Positions 30,072-39,578 of a stretch of 64,000 nt of DNA are shown here, one piece after another; position 1 is the stretch's first letter; each line of letters begins with the position of its first letter. Under the pieces are notes generated by a model. That model made no database searches. It was not told the DNA's origin and saw only the letters and a list, made by a program, of their open reading frames with translations. The DNA comes from Fen-178 sp963722575 (lineage in GTDB: Bacteria > Acidobacteriota > Terriglobia > Bryobacterales > Bryobacteraceae): NCBI GenBank assembly GCA_963722575.1, contig CAVRNR010000020.1:124001-188000 (forward strand). The letters run 5' to 3'. The position numbers were made by a program, and so were the translations under genes.

Positions 30072-32825
30072 TTACCTGGTCTGCAGCGTTACTCCGGCGG
30101 GGCTGGTGCGATCCCCCACCTTCAATTGGATTTGATGCGCCCCGGACGCCAGTGCCGGCACCTGGAAATTCACCTGCAATATCCCGTTCACCATATATGG
30201 CGCGGCGCCGCAGTACTGCGTCGGCACCGGCTGACCGTCGATCAGCAGCACGGTCTTCAGCGACGGTGCCGGCAACGTAGTGGTCACCACCAGACCGTCG
30301 GGCAAAGCCGGCGTAGAAACGCCATAGCCTTCGGCGAACAGCAGGAGCACGTCGCCCGCGCGGGCCGGGTTGGCCGCATTGACCGCCGAGCCGTCGGGCC
30401 GCACGATCGCCCCATCCCCCTGGCCTGAGCTGTTCAGCGTAAACAAGGCAGGGTTGGCGGGAGCCACCGCAACGTTCACTGGCGGCGAGGAAAGCCCCTG
30501 GTACTGCGCGGTGATGGTCACCGTGCTCTTGCCGGCGAGATCGTAAGGAGCCATCACGCTGACTTGCCCGCTGGAGGTGTAGATGAGCGGCCCGGGGGTG
30601 TCGTCGAACAGCACTTGCGTGCCGGCCAGCAGTGCCGCCACCTTCCCCGTGCTGTCCAGTTGCAGGCCGGTCAATTGGGCCGGTCCAAGACCCTGTCCGA
30701 ACAGCGTCAGCATTTCGCCGGGTGAAACCCCATTCGTGGCGCTGGCGGAATAACTGGCGGCGCTGGTCACTCCCGCGCTCGGGACGCTGGGGCCCTGCTG
30801 CGCCAGGAAGTACACCCAGTTGCCGTTGGCGGCTACCAACTTGCGGCCATCGTCCGACATCCAGGCGAAGCCATCGAGCGGTCCGCGATGGATGGTCGTG
30901 TCCAGATGGCCGCTGGTCCACAACTGGCGGCCGTCGCGGCCGATGACGGCCAGCCCCGTGGCGCCGACATCGTTCGAAACGGTGTCCTGGGTGGTGAGCA
31001 GCATGTACGAGGCGCCGTTGGCGATGGCCACCATTCCGGCGTTCGTATCCTGGTCGAACACCACGCCGCTGAGATCGAAGAGCAACACTCCAAAGTTCGA
31101 ACTGCCCACTGCGGCGATGTACGACTCGTCGGGGGCGATCATGACGTCGCCGGGACCCGCCGGCAACGGGTATTGCCAGAGGGTTCGGCCGGTGGGTCTG
31201 TCGAGCAGGGACAGGTAGTACCCCTCCTTGCCGCCCACCAGGATGTAGTTTGCCGACATGTGGAAGGCGAGGGGCCACGATCCCACATAAGTGCGCCAGG
31301 CGAGGGTGCCGTCGATGTGAAAGCAATAGAAATAGCCGTCGCCGCTGCCGGCATAGAGCGTGGCGTCGCCGTCCTCAAAGTCCAATGTCCGCACCTGCCC
31401 GTTGAGGAAGCGTTGCCACACTACTTTCCTGGAGGCTATGTCCAGCAGGTACACGTTTCCGCTCGAATCGTCGGCGGCGAGGTACTTCGCGCCGTGAGAA
31501 ATCCGGACTTCGCGGAACCCGCTGGGATCGGTGGACCCGAGGTTCCCGACAGACCAGACCACCTGGCCGGCGTTGTTCAGAAGATAGACGCCATTGTCGG
31601 AACGGGTGGTGTCGTCACGCGCCGTGGCGACCAGCGATCCATCGTCCGCTACCGACACCGCGGGGGTTTCCGCGTACAAAGGGAACTGCCAGAGCAGAGC
31701 GCCGTCGCCGCCGAAAAACGACAGCTTGGCCTGCGCAAGGTAGGTCTGGCTGTCGGCGCCGGACGGCACGAAGGAGTGGAAAGGAGCAAACGCGAAGTAC
31801 TTGCCGTCCTTGGAGGCTTGTCCGGTGTATTGATTCAGCACGGCATCGGTTTTCGACGTGACCGTGTAGGCGGGTCCCTGCACCGCAGGTTTCATGGGGG
31901 CATCCAGCCGGATGGTATCGCCGGCGTGGGGCGCCACGGCGGTGTGAAAGTCGGCATATCCCGCGGCAGTGATCTTCACCCCGTAGGGCTTCCAAAAGCC
32001 GCTCTGCGCCAGGGCGTAGGCGGTAAGCGCGACGCTGTAATGGCCCGCCGAATCCGTATACGGAAGGAACGGGCTCTCGTTCTGCCCGATGAGTGTGACT
32101 CCGGCGTTCGCGATCGGCTTGCCGGTTGCGGCGTCGTACACCGTTCCCTGGATGGTGGCGTTGTTGTCGCCGATGGGCGGACCTTGGCCGACAATCGGCG
32201 CGGTAGAGTAGACATGCACCTGATTGTGGAGAGTCACCGTCTGGGATTGCGCCTGGATCTGGGCGGGAGTCTGGCCGTTTCTCTTGGGAGAGATCGTGAG
32301 CACGATGACGTAGTCGTAGACACTTCCGGCGGTCCATGCACTCTGGTCCAGATTGGCCCAGTTGAGGATGACCCAGATGCGCTGCGTCTCGTTGGGCTGA
32401 AGGTACAAGGGCCCCGGCTGTGGAAACGTCGCGATAGTCTCCTGATCGGTGCTGAGGGAGAACCCGTTTGGCCCGGTGACGACGAACGATTGCTCGAGCT
32501 CGGTGTAAGCGCCGTTGTTCTTGATGTCCAGCCAGCGGGTGATGTCGTAATCGTGAGGATAGACGAAGTCGGCGGTGGGGCTGTATTGCAGTTGGAGGTT
32601 GGGGACGGACGCCGTGGGCCGCGTGGCCGACACCGTGTTCTGGAGCAGCGACGGGTCGAGCGCCGGCAGTTGAATCCCAGCGAAATCGCTGGCCTTCGGC
32701 CTCCGTTGCGAAGCGTCTATGACTGTCTGGGCCTTAGCCAAAGTCGAAAAGGCCGCTACAAGCACCACCAGGCCGGCGTAGCAGCGCGGCATCCGTGAAA
32801 CGATCCGGCGAGCCAGGCGCTTCAT
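30072..32825 (-). CDS. Large secreted propeller protein with carboxypeptidase-regulatory and TIGR03437 domains
   Basis: Start placed at the ATG at 32825, six bases after a perfect AAGGAGGT, giving 917 residues. After a basic signal peptide (about 1-33) comes an Ig-like region. A carboxypeptidase-regulatory beta-sandwich follows (ATIQGTVYDAATGKPIANAG, about 225-320), then a PQQ-type beta-propeller (GDGALLWQFP, NAGQVVWSVGN, RKVVWQRFLNG, about 340-660). The C-terminal domain is of the TIGR03437 Solibacter type (VSPGEMLTLFGQGLGP; VMAPYDLAGKSTVTI; ILQVNFQVP, about 670-917). It is probably exported to the cell surface; function unknown. Confidence 0.86.
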   Translation of the reverse strand: MKRLARRIVSRMPRCYAGLVVLVAAFSTLAKAQTVIDASQRRPKASDFAGIQLPALDPSLLQNTVSATRPTASVPNLQLQYSPTADFVYPHDYDITRWLDIKNNGAYTELEQSFVVTGPNGFSLSTDQETIATFPQPGPLYLQPNETQRIWVILNWANLDQSAWTAGSVYDYVIVLTISPKRNGQTPAQIQAQSQTVTLHNQVHVYSTAPIVGQGPPIGDNNATIQGTVYDAATGKPIANAGVTLIGQNESPFLPYTDSAGHYSVALTAYALAQSGFWKPYGVKITAAGYADFHTAVAPHAGDTIRLDAPMKPAVQGPAYTVTSKTDAVLNQYTGQASKDGKYFAFAPFHSFVPSGADSQTYLAQAKLSFFGGDGALLWQFPLYAETPAVSVADDGSLVATARDDTTRSDNGVYLLNNAGQVVWSVGNLGSTDPSGFREVRISHGAKYLAADDSSGNVYLLDIASRKVVWQRFLNGQVRTLDFEDGDATLYAGSGDGYFYCFHIDGTLAWRTYVGSWPLAFHMSANYILVGGKEGYYLSLLDRPTGRTLWQYPLPAGPGDVMIAPDESYIAAVGSSNFGVLLFDLSGVVFDQDTNAGMVAIANGASYMLLTTQDTVSNDVGATGLAVIGRDGRQLWTSGHLDTTIHRGPLDGFAWMSDDGRKLVAANGNWVYFLAQQGPSVPSAGVTSAASYSASATNGVSPGEMLTLFGQGLGPAQLTGLQLDSTGKVAALLAGTQVLFDDTPGPLIYTSSGQVSVMAPYDLAGKSTVTITAQYQGLSSPPVNVAVAPANPALFTLNSSGQGDGAIVRPDGSAVNAANPARAGDVLLLFAEGYGVSTPALPDGLVVTTTLPAPSLKTVLLIDGQPVPTQYCGAAPYMVNGILQVNFQVPALASGAHQIQLKVGDRTSPAGVTLQTR

Positions 32826-32980
32826 CGAGCACCTCCTTGGCTGACGGGCACGAGTGATCTTCAAGCCGTCGGCGGCGGTCTCATACTACCTGGGATGTCC
32901 TTTGGGGATCCCAGCCACAAGTCAGCATACACCAAGTGGGCGACCCGTGATCCGGCGCGGACGCCGGCGCCCCCGAATTC

Positions 32981-34288
32981 TCACCGCCCAAACATCTCCC
33001 TCACCATCTTCATAGCCTCTTCCCTGCTCCGCACCCGCCCTTCCAACTGCGCGTCTTCCACCGCCGCCAGCATCTCGGCGAACCGCGGACCCGGCTCGTA
33101 TCCCTCGGCGATCAGGTCCGCCCCCGTCACCAGCGGCGCCGGCTTCAACTGCTCTTCCGGCAGCTCTTCCAGCTTGCGCCGCACCAACTCGTAGTTCTCC
33201 AGGTTCTGGTTGCCGGCCAGGCAATCCAGGCGGTGCAGCTCCAGATGCTCGCCGAAACCCGGCATTCGCAGAAAACGCTTGAGCGTGCTCTGCTTCATGC
33301 GGTGCGCGTCTTTGAAACGCATGTGATTGGCGATGAGCGCCTCCACCCGCTCCATGTCGCCGCGCGAAAAACGCAACCGGTTCAGGATGCCGTGCGCCAG
33401 CTTGACGCCCTCCTCCACGTGGCCGTTGAAACGGATGCGCTCCGCCACGCGGAAGGTCGCCGGCTTGCCCACATCATGCAGCAATGCGCCCCATGCCAGC
33501 GTGGGCGTGGGGTGGTCGAGCCCTTCGAGCAGCAACAGCGTGTGCGTCCAGACGTCACCCTCTGGATGGAATTCCGGCGGCTGTGCGACGCCCTTCATGG
33601 CCGCCACCTCGGGCAGCAGGTCGGCCAATATGCCGCTCGCATCCAGCAGTTCGAAACCGCGGCGCGCGCCGCCCTCAATCAGGATGCGCGTCAGCTCTTC
33701 GCGAACCCTCTCGGCCGATACCTTCAGGATCAGCGCGTGGTGGCGCATCATGGCTTCGAACGTGGCGGCTTCGATCTCGAACCCCAACCGCGCGGCGAAA
33801 CGGACAGCGCGCAGCAGCCGCAGGTGATCTTCCCCGAAGCGGGCATCGGGGTCGCCGATAGAGCGGACCACGCGTCCCTCCAGATCGGCGCGCCCGCCCA
33901 CGTAGTCGAGCACTTTCCCCGTATCCGCCTCCATCATGAGCCCGTTGATGGTGAAATCGCGGCGCAACACGTCCTCGCGCGGGTCGCTCTCGAAATGCAC
34001 GCTGGCGGGCCGCCGGCCATCGGCATACTCGTGGTCGCTGCGAAACGTGGCCACTTCCACCTGCGCACCCGCGTCGCGCACCAGCACCACGCCGAAGTGC
34101 GCGCCCACTTGCCCCGATTGGGGGAACAGGTCCATGATGCGCTCCGGGCGCGCGTCGGTCGAAACGTCGAAGTCCTTGGGCTGGGTTCCCAGCAGCAGGT
34201 CGCGCACCGAGCCGCCCACCAGGTACGCCTGGTGTCCCGCTCCGCGAAGCTTCGCAATCACCGCGCGCGCCAATGCCTCGGATTCCAT
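32981..34288 (-). CDS. cca: CCA-adding tRNA nucleotidyltransferase / poly(A) polymerase family enzyme
   Basis: The 435-residue protein begins with the class II nucleotidyltransferase core: LVGGSVRDLLLG (23-34) and the metal-binding DFD (Asp39, Asp41). The conserved RRDFTINGL and the RNA-binding neck (GEDHLRLLRAVRFAARLGF) follow. An HD phosphohydrolase domain is in the middle (LLHDVGKP), as in many bacterial CCA enzymes. It adds or repairs the 3' CCA of tRNA; a poly(A) polymerase role (pcnB) cannot be excluded from sequence. It is divergent from the APC transporter gene. Confidence 0.88.
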   Translation of the reverse strand: MESEALARAVIAKLRGAGHQAYLVGGSVRDLLLGTQPKDFDVSTDARPERIMDLFPQSGQVGAHFGVVLVRDAGAQVEVATFRSDHEYADGRRPASVHFESDPREDVLRRDFTINGLMMEADTGKVLDYVGGRADLEGRVVRSIGDPDARFGEDHLRLLRAVRFAARLGFEIEAATFEAMMRHHALILKVSAERVREELTRILIEGGARRGFELLDASGILADLLPEVAAMKGVAQPPEFHPEGDVWTHTLLLLEGLDHPTPTLAWGALLHDVGKPATFRVAERIRFNGHVEEGVKLAHGILNRLRFSRGDMERVEALIANHMRFKDAHRMKQSTLKRFLRMPGFGEHLELHRLDCLAGNQNLENYELVRRKLEELPEEQLKPAPLVTGADLIAEGYEPGPRFAEMLAAVEDAQLEGRVRSREEAMKMVREMFGR

Positions 34289-34388
34289 GGGAACCGCTCC
34301 ATCCTCCTACCCTATGCTAATATGAGCGTGACAAATCGCACCTGTCTGTCCCCCGTCTGGCCCGCAAGGTGATCGAGGAGATCTGTAC

Positions 34389-36626
34389 GTGACAATGGAA
34401 CAACGGCCGGCGACGGTCAAGGTGGTTGTGGCCACCACCGTCATGCTGTCGTTCATTTCCTTCTGGCGCGCCGCCGCCATCGTGCTCAGCGACCTGGCCT
34501 CGTCGGCCTACTACGCGGGCGGCATCGCCGAACATGCCGTCGGTAAAGCGGCGCCCTGGTTCATCCTGGCGATTATGCTGTTCTCCTACGCCGTGCGCGC
34601 CATCTACATCGAGAGCTGCTCCATGTTCGTGCGCGGCGGCGTGTACAAAGTGGTGCACGAGGCCATGGGCGGCACCCTGGCCAAGTTCTCCGTCTCGGCC
34701 CTCATGTTCGACTACGTGCTCACCGGACCCATCAGCGCCGTCAGCGCGGGCCTGTACCTGGGCGGCCTGATTAACGAAACCGGCGACAACTTCCACATCG
34801 CCGGGATGCGCGTGTATCCGCCCTATTTCGCCGCGGTATTCGCCGCGGCGGTGACGCTCTATTTCTGGCGCAAGAACATCATCGGGATTCACGAATCCAG
34901 CGAGAAGGCCCTGCGCATCATGCAAATCACCACCGTGATGGTGGTGATGCTGATCGTCTGGTGCATCGTCACCATCCTGAAGAACGGCTACCAGCCGGTG
35001 CCGCTGCCCGTGCCCGCCAACCTGAAGTTCAGCCCCGAAGCGCTGGGCTGGCTGAAGGGCACGCTGGCGCCCTCCATCACCATCATCGCCGTGCTCATCG
35101 GGTTGGGCCACTCGCTGCTGGCCATGAGCGGCGAGGAGAGCCTGGCCCAGGTCAACCGCGAAATCGCCCATCCCAAGCTGAAAAACCTGGAGCGCGCCGG
35201 CTTCGTGATCTTCATCTACAGCATGATGTTCACCTCGCTGGTTTCCTTCTTCGCGGTGATGATCATCCCCGATGCCGCGCGGCAGGGCTTCCTGGACAAC
35301 CTCATCGGCGGGCTCTCGATGTACCTCATCGGGCCGGTCTCCGCGCGCCTGCTCTTTCACGGCTTCGTGGTGCTGGTGGGAACCCTGATTCTTTCCGGCG
35401 CGGTGAACACCGCCATCATCGGGTCCAACGGCGTCCTCAACCGCGTGGCCGAAGACGGCGTGCTCCCCGACTGGTTTCGCCATCCGCACAAGAAGTTCGG
35501 CACCACCTCCCGCATCATCAACGTGATTGTGGCGCTGCAGTTGATCACCATCATCATCAGCCGCGGCGATGTCTACATGCTGGGTGAGGCGTACGCGTTC
35601 GGCGTGGTTTGGAGCTTCGCCATGAAGGCGCTCTCGGTGCTGGTGCTGCGCTACAAGCAGCCGGGCGGCCGGGAATGGAAGGTCCCCCTGAACTTCCATG
35701 TGCGCGGTACGGAGATTCCGGTCGGCCTCATCATGATCACCGTCACGCTCTTCGCGCTGGCCATTATCAACGTGCTCACCAAGGAGGTGGCCACCATTTC
35801 GGGCGTGAGTTTCACCATCCTGTTCTTCATCGTCTTCGAGTTGTCCGATATCAGCAACCGCAAACGCCGCATCGGGCACGCTCAAGAGATGGAGAAGTTC
35901 CGGCTCGACCCGCACGCCGACCTTTCCGCAGACTCGGTCACCGCGCGGCCGGGAAACGTGCTGGTGGCGGTGCGCAATCCCAACCATTTACAGCACCTCG
36001 GACGCATCCTCGAGAAGACCGATACGCGCAGGATCGACATCGTGGTGCTTTCCGTCCACATGGTGACGCAGGCGGCCTCCGGCGAGCACGGGCTCGATAG
36101 CAGCCAACTTTTTTCCGAGGATGAAACCACCGTGTTCTCGCAGGTTGTCACGCTGGCGGAGAAGGCGGGCAAGCACGTCGAGCTGATGGTGGTGCCCGGC
36201 TCGGACCCCTACCAGGCCGTGGTTCAGACGGCCGCGCGCCTGGAATCCTCGCGCATTGTGATGGGGCTTTCGCCCAAGCTCACGCCTTCCGAGCAGGGCG
36301 CCCAGGTGGGCTACTACTGGGAGCAACTTCCCGAGCCGCGGCCTTCCTTGTCTCTGGAGATCGTGCTTGAAAACCAGAAGGACACCGTGTTCTTCAACCT
36401 GGGACCGCATCCTCCGCGCCTCTGGCCGGAGGACCTCGACCTGGTCCACCGGCTCTGGCTGGAGCTGAGCGCCAAGGGTCCCGGCTCCAAGCTCCACCAC
36501 CGCGACATTGTCGGCGTGGCGTTGCGCCGCATGAACGCCGAGCTGCATTCGGACCTTTCAGGGGAGGTCGTGAACGACGTTTTGCGCGAGGTCTCCGACG
36601 GCAACCATCACGAGCCGCCGAAGTAG
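34389..36626 (+). CDS. APC-superfamily permease with long cytoplasmic C-terminal domain
   Basis: The 745-residue protein has about twelve transmembrane segments in the first 490 residues (for example SFISFWRAAAIVLSDLASSAYYAGG, where the first-helix break resembles APC substrate sites, and VLIGLGHSLLAMSGEE). A C-terminal cytoplasmic part (about 515-745) has a UspA-like alpha/beta pattern (NVLVAVRNPNHLQHLGRILEKTDTRRIDIVVLSVHMV; VVQTAARLESSRIVMGLS). This layout is known in amino acid or cation transporters regulated by a nucleotide-binding tail. The GTG start at 34389 is eight bases from GAGGAG; the ATG two codons later is less well placed. Confidence 0.83.
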   Translation: MTMEQRPATVKVVVATTVMLSFISFWRAAAIVLSDLASSAYYAGGIAEHAVGKAAPWFILAIMLFSYAVRAIYIESCSMFVRGGVYKVVHEAMGGTLAKFSVSALMFDYVLTGPISAVSAGLYLGGLINETGDNFHIAGMRVYPPYFAAVFAAAVTLYFWRKNIIGIHESSEKALRIMQITTVMVVMLIVWCIVTILKNGYQPVPLPVPANLKFSPEALGWLKGTLAPSITIIAVLIGLGHSLLAMSGEESLAQVNREIAHPKLKNLERAGFVIFIYSMMFTSLVSFFAVMIIPDAARQGFLDNLIGGLSMYLIGPVSARLLFHGFVVLVGTLILSGAVNTAIIGSNGVLNRVAEDGVLPDWFRHPHKKFGTTSRIINVIVALQLITIIISRGDVYMLGEAYAFGVVWSFAMKALSVLVLRYKQPGGREWKVPLNFHVRGTEIPVGLIMITVTLFALAIINVLTKEVATISGVSFTILFFIVFELSDISNRKRRIGHAQEMEKFRLDPHADLSADSVTARPGNVLVAVRNPNHLQHLGRILEKTDTRRIDIVVLSVHMVTQAASGEHGLDSSQLFSEDETTVFSQVVTLAEKAGKHVELMVVPGSDPYQAVVQTAARLESSRIVMGLSPKLTPSEQGAQVGYYWEQLPEPRPSLSLEIVLENQKDTVFFNLGPHPPRLWPEDLDLVHRLWLELSAKGPGSKLHHRDIVGVALRRMNAELHSDLSGEVVNDVLREVSDGNHHEPPK

Positions 36627-36628
36627 CG

Positions 36629-36771
36629 CCGGCGGTTTTGCCGCCGGTGCTTCCGATGCAGAACGCGCCGCTCTCAAGGCTTTGCACTGGTGCCAAGGGG
36701 ATTTCGCGACAGGAATCGGTTTCTCTAAACGCTACGGCGTTAGCGACCGTTAGCGAGGATCTAAACGTTAG
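36629..36771. repeat. Convergent intergenic region: terminal hairpin and CGTTAG-type repeat cluster
   Basis: A hairpin CCGGCGG/CCGCCGG (36629-36635, 36641-36647) follows the transporter stop. Further on, CTAAACG occurs at 36725 and 36761, and its inverse core CGTTAG at 36738, 36748 and 36766. The last pair forms the inverted repeat TCTAA-ACG-TTAGA. No gene is seen in 36627-36835. Confidence 0.5.
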
Positions 36772-36835
36772 AGGTTCAGTCGGCCACGCCTTGCGGCTCC
36801 GCCTCGTATAGCTACGAAACGAGCGGCTTACGCGG

Positions 36836-39046
36836 TTAGAATGCTGTCCTGAATTTGTCTTTCTTGATTCTTAGCTGCTTGATCTTTGAATCCAGCGTCG
36901 AAGGCGGAATGCCAAGCTTCGAGGCAGCCCCGCCTGCCCCCGCAATTTTGCCCCTGCTCTCAGCCAGAGCGGATTCAATGATCTCCTTCTCCTGATCTTG
37001 CAGAATGCGTGTCATCTTTGCTGGCGGATCCGGCCTGGCTGAATCCTGAATCGAGAGCCACGCTTCGTCAATCGAGAAGGTGTCGCCACTGCAAAGGATC
37101 ACCGATCTCTCGACAATATTCTGCAACTCGCGAATATTCCCCGGCCAAGGATATGCCTCGCATAGTTCCAGCGTGGGCGTATCGATTTTGCTGATACGCT
37201 TCCCTATCTTTTCAGCAAACCTCTTGACGAAGTACTCGACTAGGAGCGGAATGTCTTCTTTGCGTTGGCGGAGGGGTGGCATCTTGATGGGAAAGACGTT
37301 CAGCCTGTAGAAGAGATCCGATCGGAATGTTCCCGCACTGATCGCAGTCGGCAGGTCTCCGTTAGTCGCGGCAATGACCCGGACGTTGACGGGAACTGAG
37401 CGGCTACCTCCAACTCGCTCGATTTGACGCTCCTGAAGCACCCGTAGCAGCGCGACCTGCGTCTCTATGGGGATCTCGCCGATCTCGTCGAGAAAGATAG
37501 TGCCGGAATGGGCCAGCTCGAAGCGGCCACGGCGCTGCTGCACCGCGCCGGTGAAGGCTCCTTTCTCATGGCCAAAGAGTTCCGAGGCTATCAGGGAAGG
37601 AGGGATGGCCGCGCAATTCACGCTGATAAACGCCCTGTCCGAACGCGGCGAGCGTCTGTGAATGGCGCGCGCGATCAACTCCTTTCCCGTTCCGGTTTCA
37701 CCGGATATCAGGACTGTAGAATCGGTCGCCGCGACTTTCACGACGCTGGAGAGCACGGCCCTAAGAACTGGTGATGTGCCGACGATCTCCTCAAACATAA
37801 ACGCCTGGTCGATCTCCTCGCGCAACGCCACGTTTTCGTCGTGAAGCCGGTCTTTCAGACGCTTGATTTCCTCGAACGCCGCTTCCAGCCTCGCGCTCGC
37901 CAGGTGCTGTTCGGTTATGTCTTCAGACAGCGCCATAATGAACCGAGGCATGCTCCTGCTGCCCGGAACGAGGGAAACGTTGTTGCTTACCCAGATCAAG
38001 CTGCCGTCTTTGCGCCGGTACTGCTTCTCGATCTGAAACTGTCTTCGCTCACCTTCGAACAGCTCGGTGATGAGCCGCCAATTAGATTCGCGATAATCCT
38101 CGTGGGTGAGCTCCAGAAAGGTTAGTCTGCCGAGTTCCTCGTCGGTGTAACCCAGCATCTTCTGATAGGCAGAGTTGGTGGCCAGAAAGCGGCCGCTCAG
38201 GTCCGTGAGAGCAACACCGATGGCCGAATTCTCAAATACTGCCCGCCACCTCTCCTCGCTCTTGCGCAGGGCTTCTTCGGCAAGACTGCGCTCAGCCTCA
38301 GCGTGCTTCCGGTCGTCAATGTCCGTCAACAGATTGTGCCAGCGCACGATGCGGCCCTTGCCGTCGCGAAGCGGGAGGCCCCGGCACTGGAACCACCGGT
38401 ACCTGCCGTCACCCCCGCGAAGGCGGTGCTCCACGTCATACGGAGCCCCGTTTTCCACTGAGTTTCTCCAGGCGGCGATCACGCCAGGGAGGTCATCCGG
38501 GTGAACGGCGTCCGTGGTTTCCCAATGCTTCAATTCGTCATGTGTCCTTCCGAAGTATTCGAGGACCCGGCGGTTTACGAGTTCGGTCCCACCCTCGGCG
38601 TTCATCACGGCGACCAGCCCGGGAATGGTGTTGACAATCAGGCGAAAGGTCTCTTCGCTTGCGCGGAGAGCGTCCTCCGCACGCGTCCGCTCTTCCAGGT
38701 CGATATTGATTCCGTACCATTTGACGACCTTGCCCGATTCGTCCAGCACCGGATTGCCGCGGAAGAGGAAGCGGCGGAATTCACCGTCGGCCCGTCGAAG
38801 GCGCCCCTCCACATCGAATGGCCGTCCGGTGTCCAGCGCATTTCGGTAAGCTTCCAGCATTCTGGAGAGATCGTCGGGGTGGATCGCTACCTGCCATCCC
38901 CAACCCGTGGCCGCTTCCGCAGTGAGACCTGTATAGTCCAGCCAGCGCCGGTTGACAGATAGTGCGGAACCGTCCGGCGATGCAGACCATGCCAGGCCGG
39001 GGATCGAGTCGATGAAGAATCGGGCTTCGTCGTCCGCGTGGTTCAT
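36836..39046 (-). CDS. PAS-PAS-PAS sigma-54-dependent transcriptional activator
   Basis: The protein (736 residues from the ATG at 39046; an earlier ATG nine codons upstream is possible) has three PAS/PAC modules (about 8-125, 130-255 and 265-385). A coiled-coil linker (EAAFEEIKRLKDRLHDENVALREEI) follows, then an AAA+ domain with GETGTGKE, intact GAFTGA and Walker B TIFLDEIGE, and a C-terminal Fis-like helix-turn-helix (ASKLGIPPSTLDSKIKQL). There is no receiver domain, so it should sense ligand, redox or oxygen directly through PAS. A sigma-54-type promoter lies in the divergent intergenic region about 185 bases away, making that operon the obvious target. Confidence 0.92.
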   Translation of the reverse strand: MNHADDEARFFIDSIPGLAWSASPDGSALSVNRRWLDYTGLTAEAATGWGWQVAIHPDDLSRMLEAYRNALDTGRPFDVEGRLRRADGEFRRFLFRGNPVLDESGKVVKWYGINIDLEERTRAEDALRASEETFRLIVNTIPGLVAVMNAEGGTELVNRRVLEYFGRTHDELKHWETTDAVHPDDLPGVIAAWRNSVENGAPYDVEHRLRGGDGRYRWFQCRGLPLRDGKGRIVRWHNLLTDIDDRKHAEAERSLAEEALRKSEERWRAVFENSAIGVALTDLSGRFLATNSAYQKMLGYTDEELGRLTFLELTHEDYRESNWRLITELFEGERRQFQIEKQYRRKDGSLIWVSNNVSLVPGSRSMPRFIMALSEDITEQHLASARLEAAFEEIKRLKDRLHDENVALREEIDQAFMFEEIVGTSPVLRAVLSSVVKVAATDSTVLISGETGTGKELIARAIHRRSPRSDRAFISVNCAAIPPSLIASELFGHEKGAFTGAVQQRRGRFELAHSGTIFLDEIGEIPIETQVALLRVLQERQIERVGGSRSVPVNVRVIAATNGDLPTAISAGTFRSDLFYRLNVFPIKMPPLRQRKEDIPLLVEYFVKRFAEKIGKRISKIDTPTLELCEAYPWPGNIRELQNIVERSVILCSGDTFSIDEAWLSIQDSARPDPPAKMTRILQDQEKEIIESALAESRGKIAGAGGAASKLGIPPSTLDSKIKQLRIKKDKFRTAF

Positions 39047-39229
39047 GTACCCCTCTATCTGGTCGGAGCGCAACTACCCGAATTCTATCAGTACCTGCAG
39101 GACTGTGGAATCCGTGTGCTTGGCCCGCTTGGCCCGCCCCTGGCTCGATTCGTTCACGAGATCTCGGGAGTCTTCACGGTGGTTCGTTACGGCGAACAGG
39201 TGCGCTGCTCATAACAAGCCACTTACGGG

Positions 39230-39244
39230 TGGTATCCGATTTGC
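39230..39244 (+). promoter_or_regulatory. Sigma-54 (-24/-12) promoter before the STAS gene
   Basis: TGGTATCCGATTTGC has the invariant GG (39231-39232) and GC (39243-39244) separated by exactly 10 bases, matching the sigma-54 consensus TGGCACG-N4-TTGC in position and mostly in sequence. Expected transcription start is near 39256. Upstream at 39183-39198, GTTCG...CGAAC forms a small inverted repeat that could be an activator site. Confidence 0.65.
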
Positions 39245-39262
39245 CTTCTCCGTGGTGTCCCG

Positions 39263-39526
39263 ATGTTCAAGCTTCAGCGCGTGATCGAGTCCGGAATGGT
39301 CAGGCTGATCGTAATCGGGCGGATCGACGCAGCGCAACTGCCGAACCTGCAGGACCTGGTCTGGTCGGAATCGGCTCGTGACGTTGTGCTCGATTTGCTG
39401 GAAGTGACTCTCGTCGACAGCGAAGTCGTTCGATTTCTGGTGCAGTGCGAAACGAACGGTCTACGCCTCGTGAACTGTCCGGCGTACATCCGGGAATGGA
39501 TGGGCCGTGTGAGTGGGCAGCGGTGA
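39263..39526 (+). CDS. Small STAS-like (anti-anti-sigma-type) domain protein
   Basis: The 87 residues have the STAS alternation: RLIVIGRIDAAQLPNLQDLV, then RDVVLDLLEVTLVDSEVVRFLVQCETNGLRLVNCP. The conserved Ser/Thr-Asp region is DSEVV. STAS proteins usually reverse anti-sigma factors or sense small ligands. A sigma-54 promoter lies just upstream; the first ATG leaves only about 7 bases of leader, so the internal ATG at 39296 is an alternative start. It precedes the alpha/beta hydrolase gene by 52 bases on the same strand. Confidence 0.72.
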   Translation: MFKLQRVIESGMVRLIVIGRIDAAQLPNLQDLVWSESARDVVLDLLEVTLVDSEVVRFLVQCETNGLRLVNCPAYIREWMGRVSGQR

Positions 39527-39578
39527 TGGAAGCGCATGGAGCGGGATTGTTCGAGACAAACTCAAGGAGGGATGTCCG

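Noticed and set aside
34317..35987. 556-codon minus-strand open frame
   Set aside because: It lies antisense to the APC transporter, whose membrane segments and ribosome-binding site are clear; the His/Asp/Gly-rich translation is a shadow.
36675..36700. Possible sigma-54 promoter in the convergent gap (TGGCACC...)
   Set aside because: The GG-to-GC spacing is wrong and no gene lies downstream on that strand.
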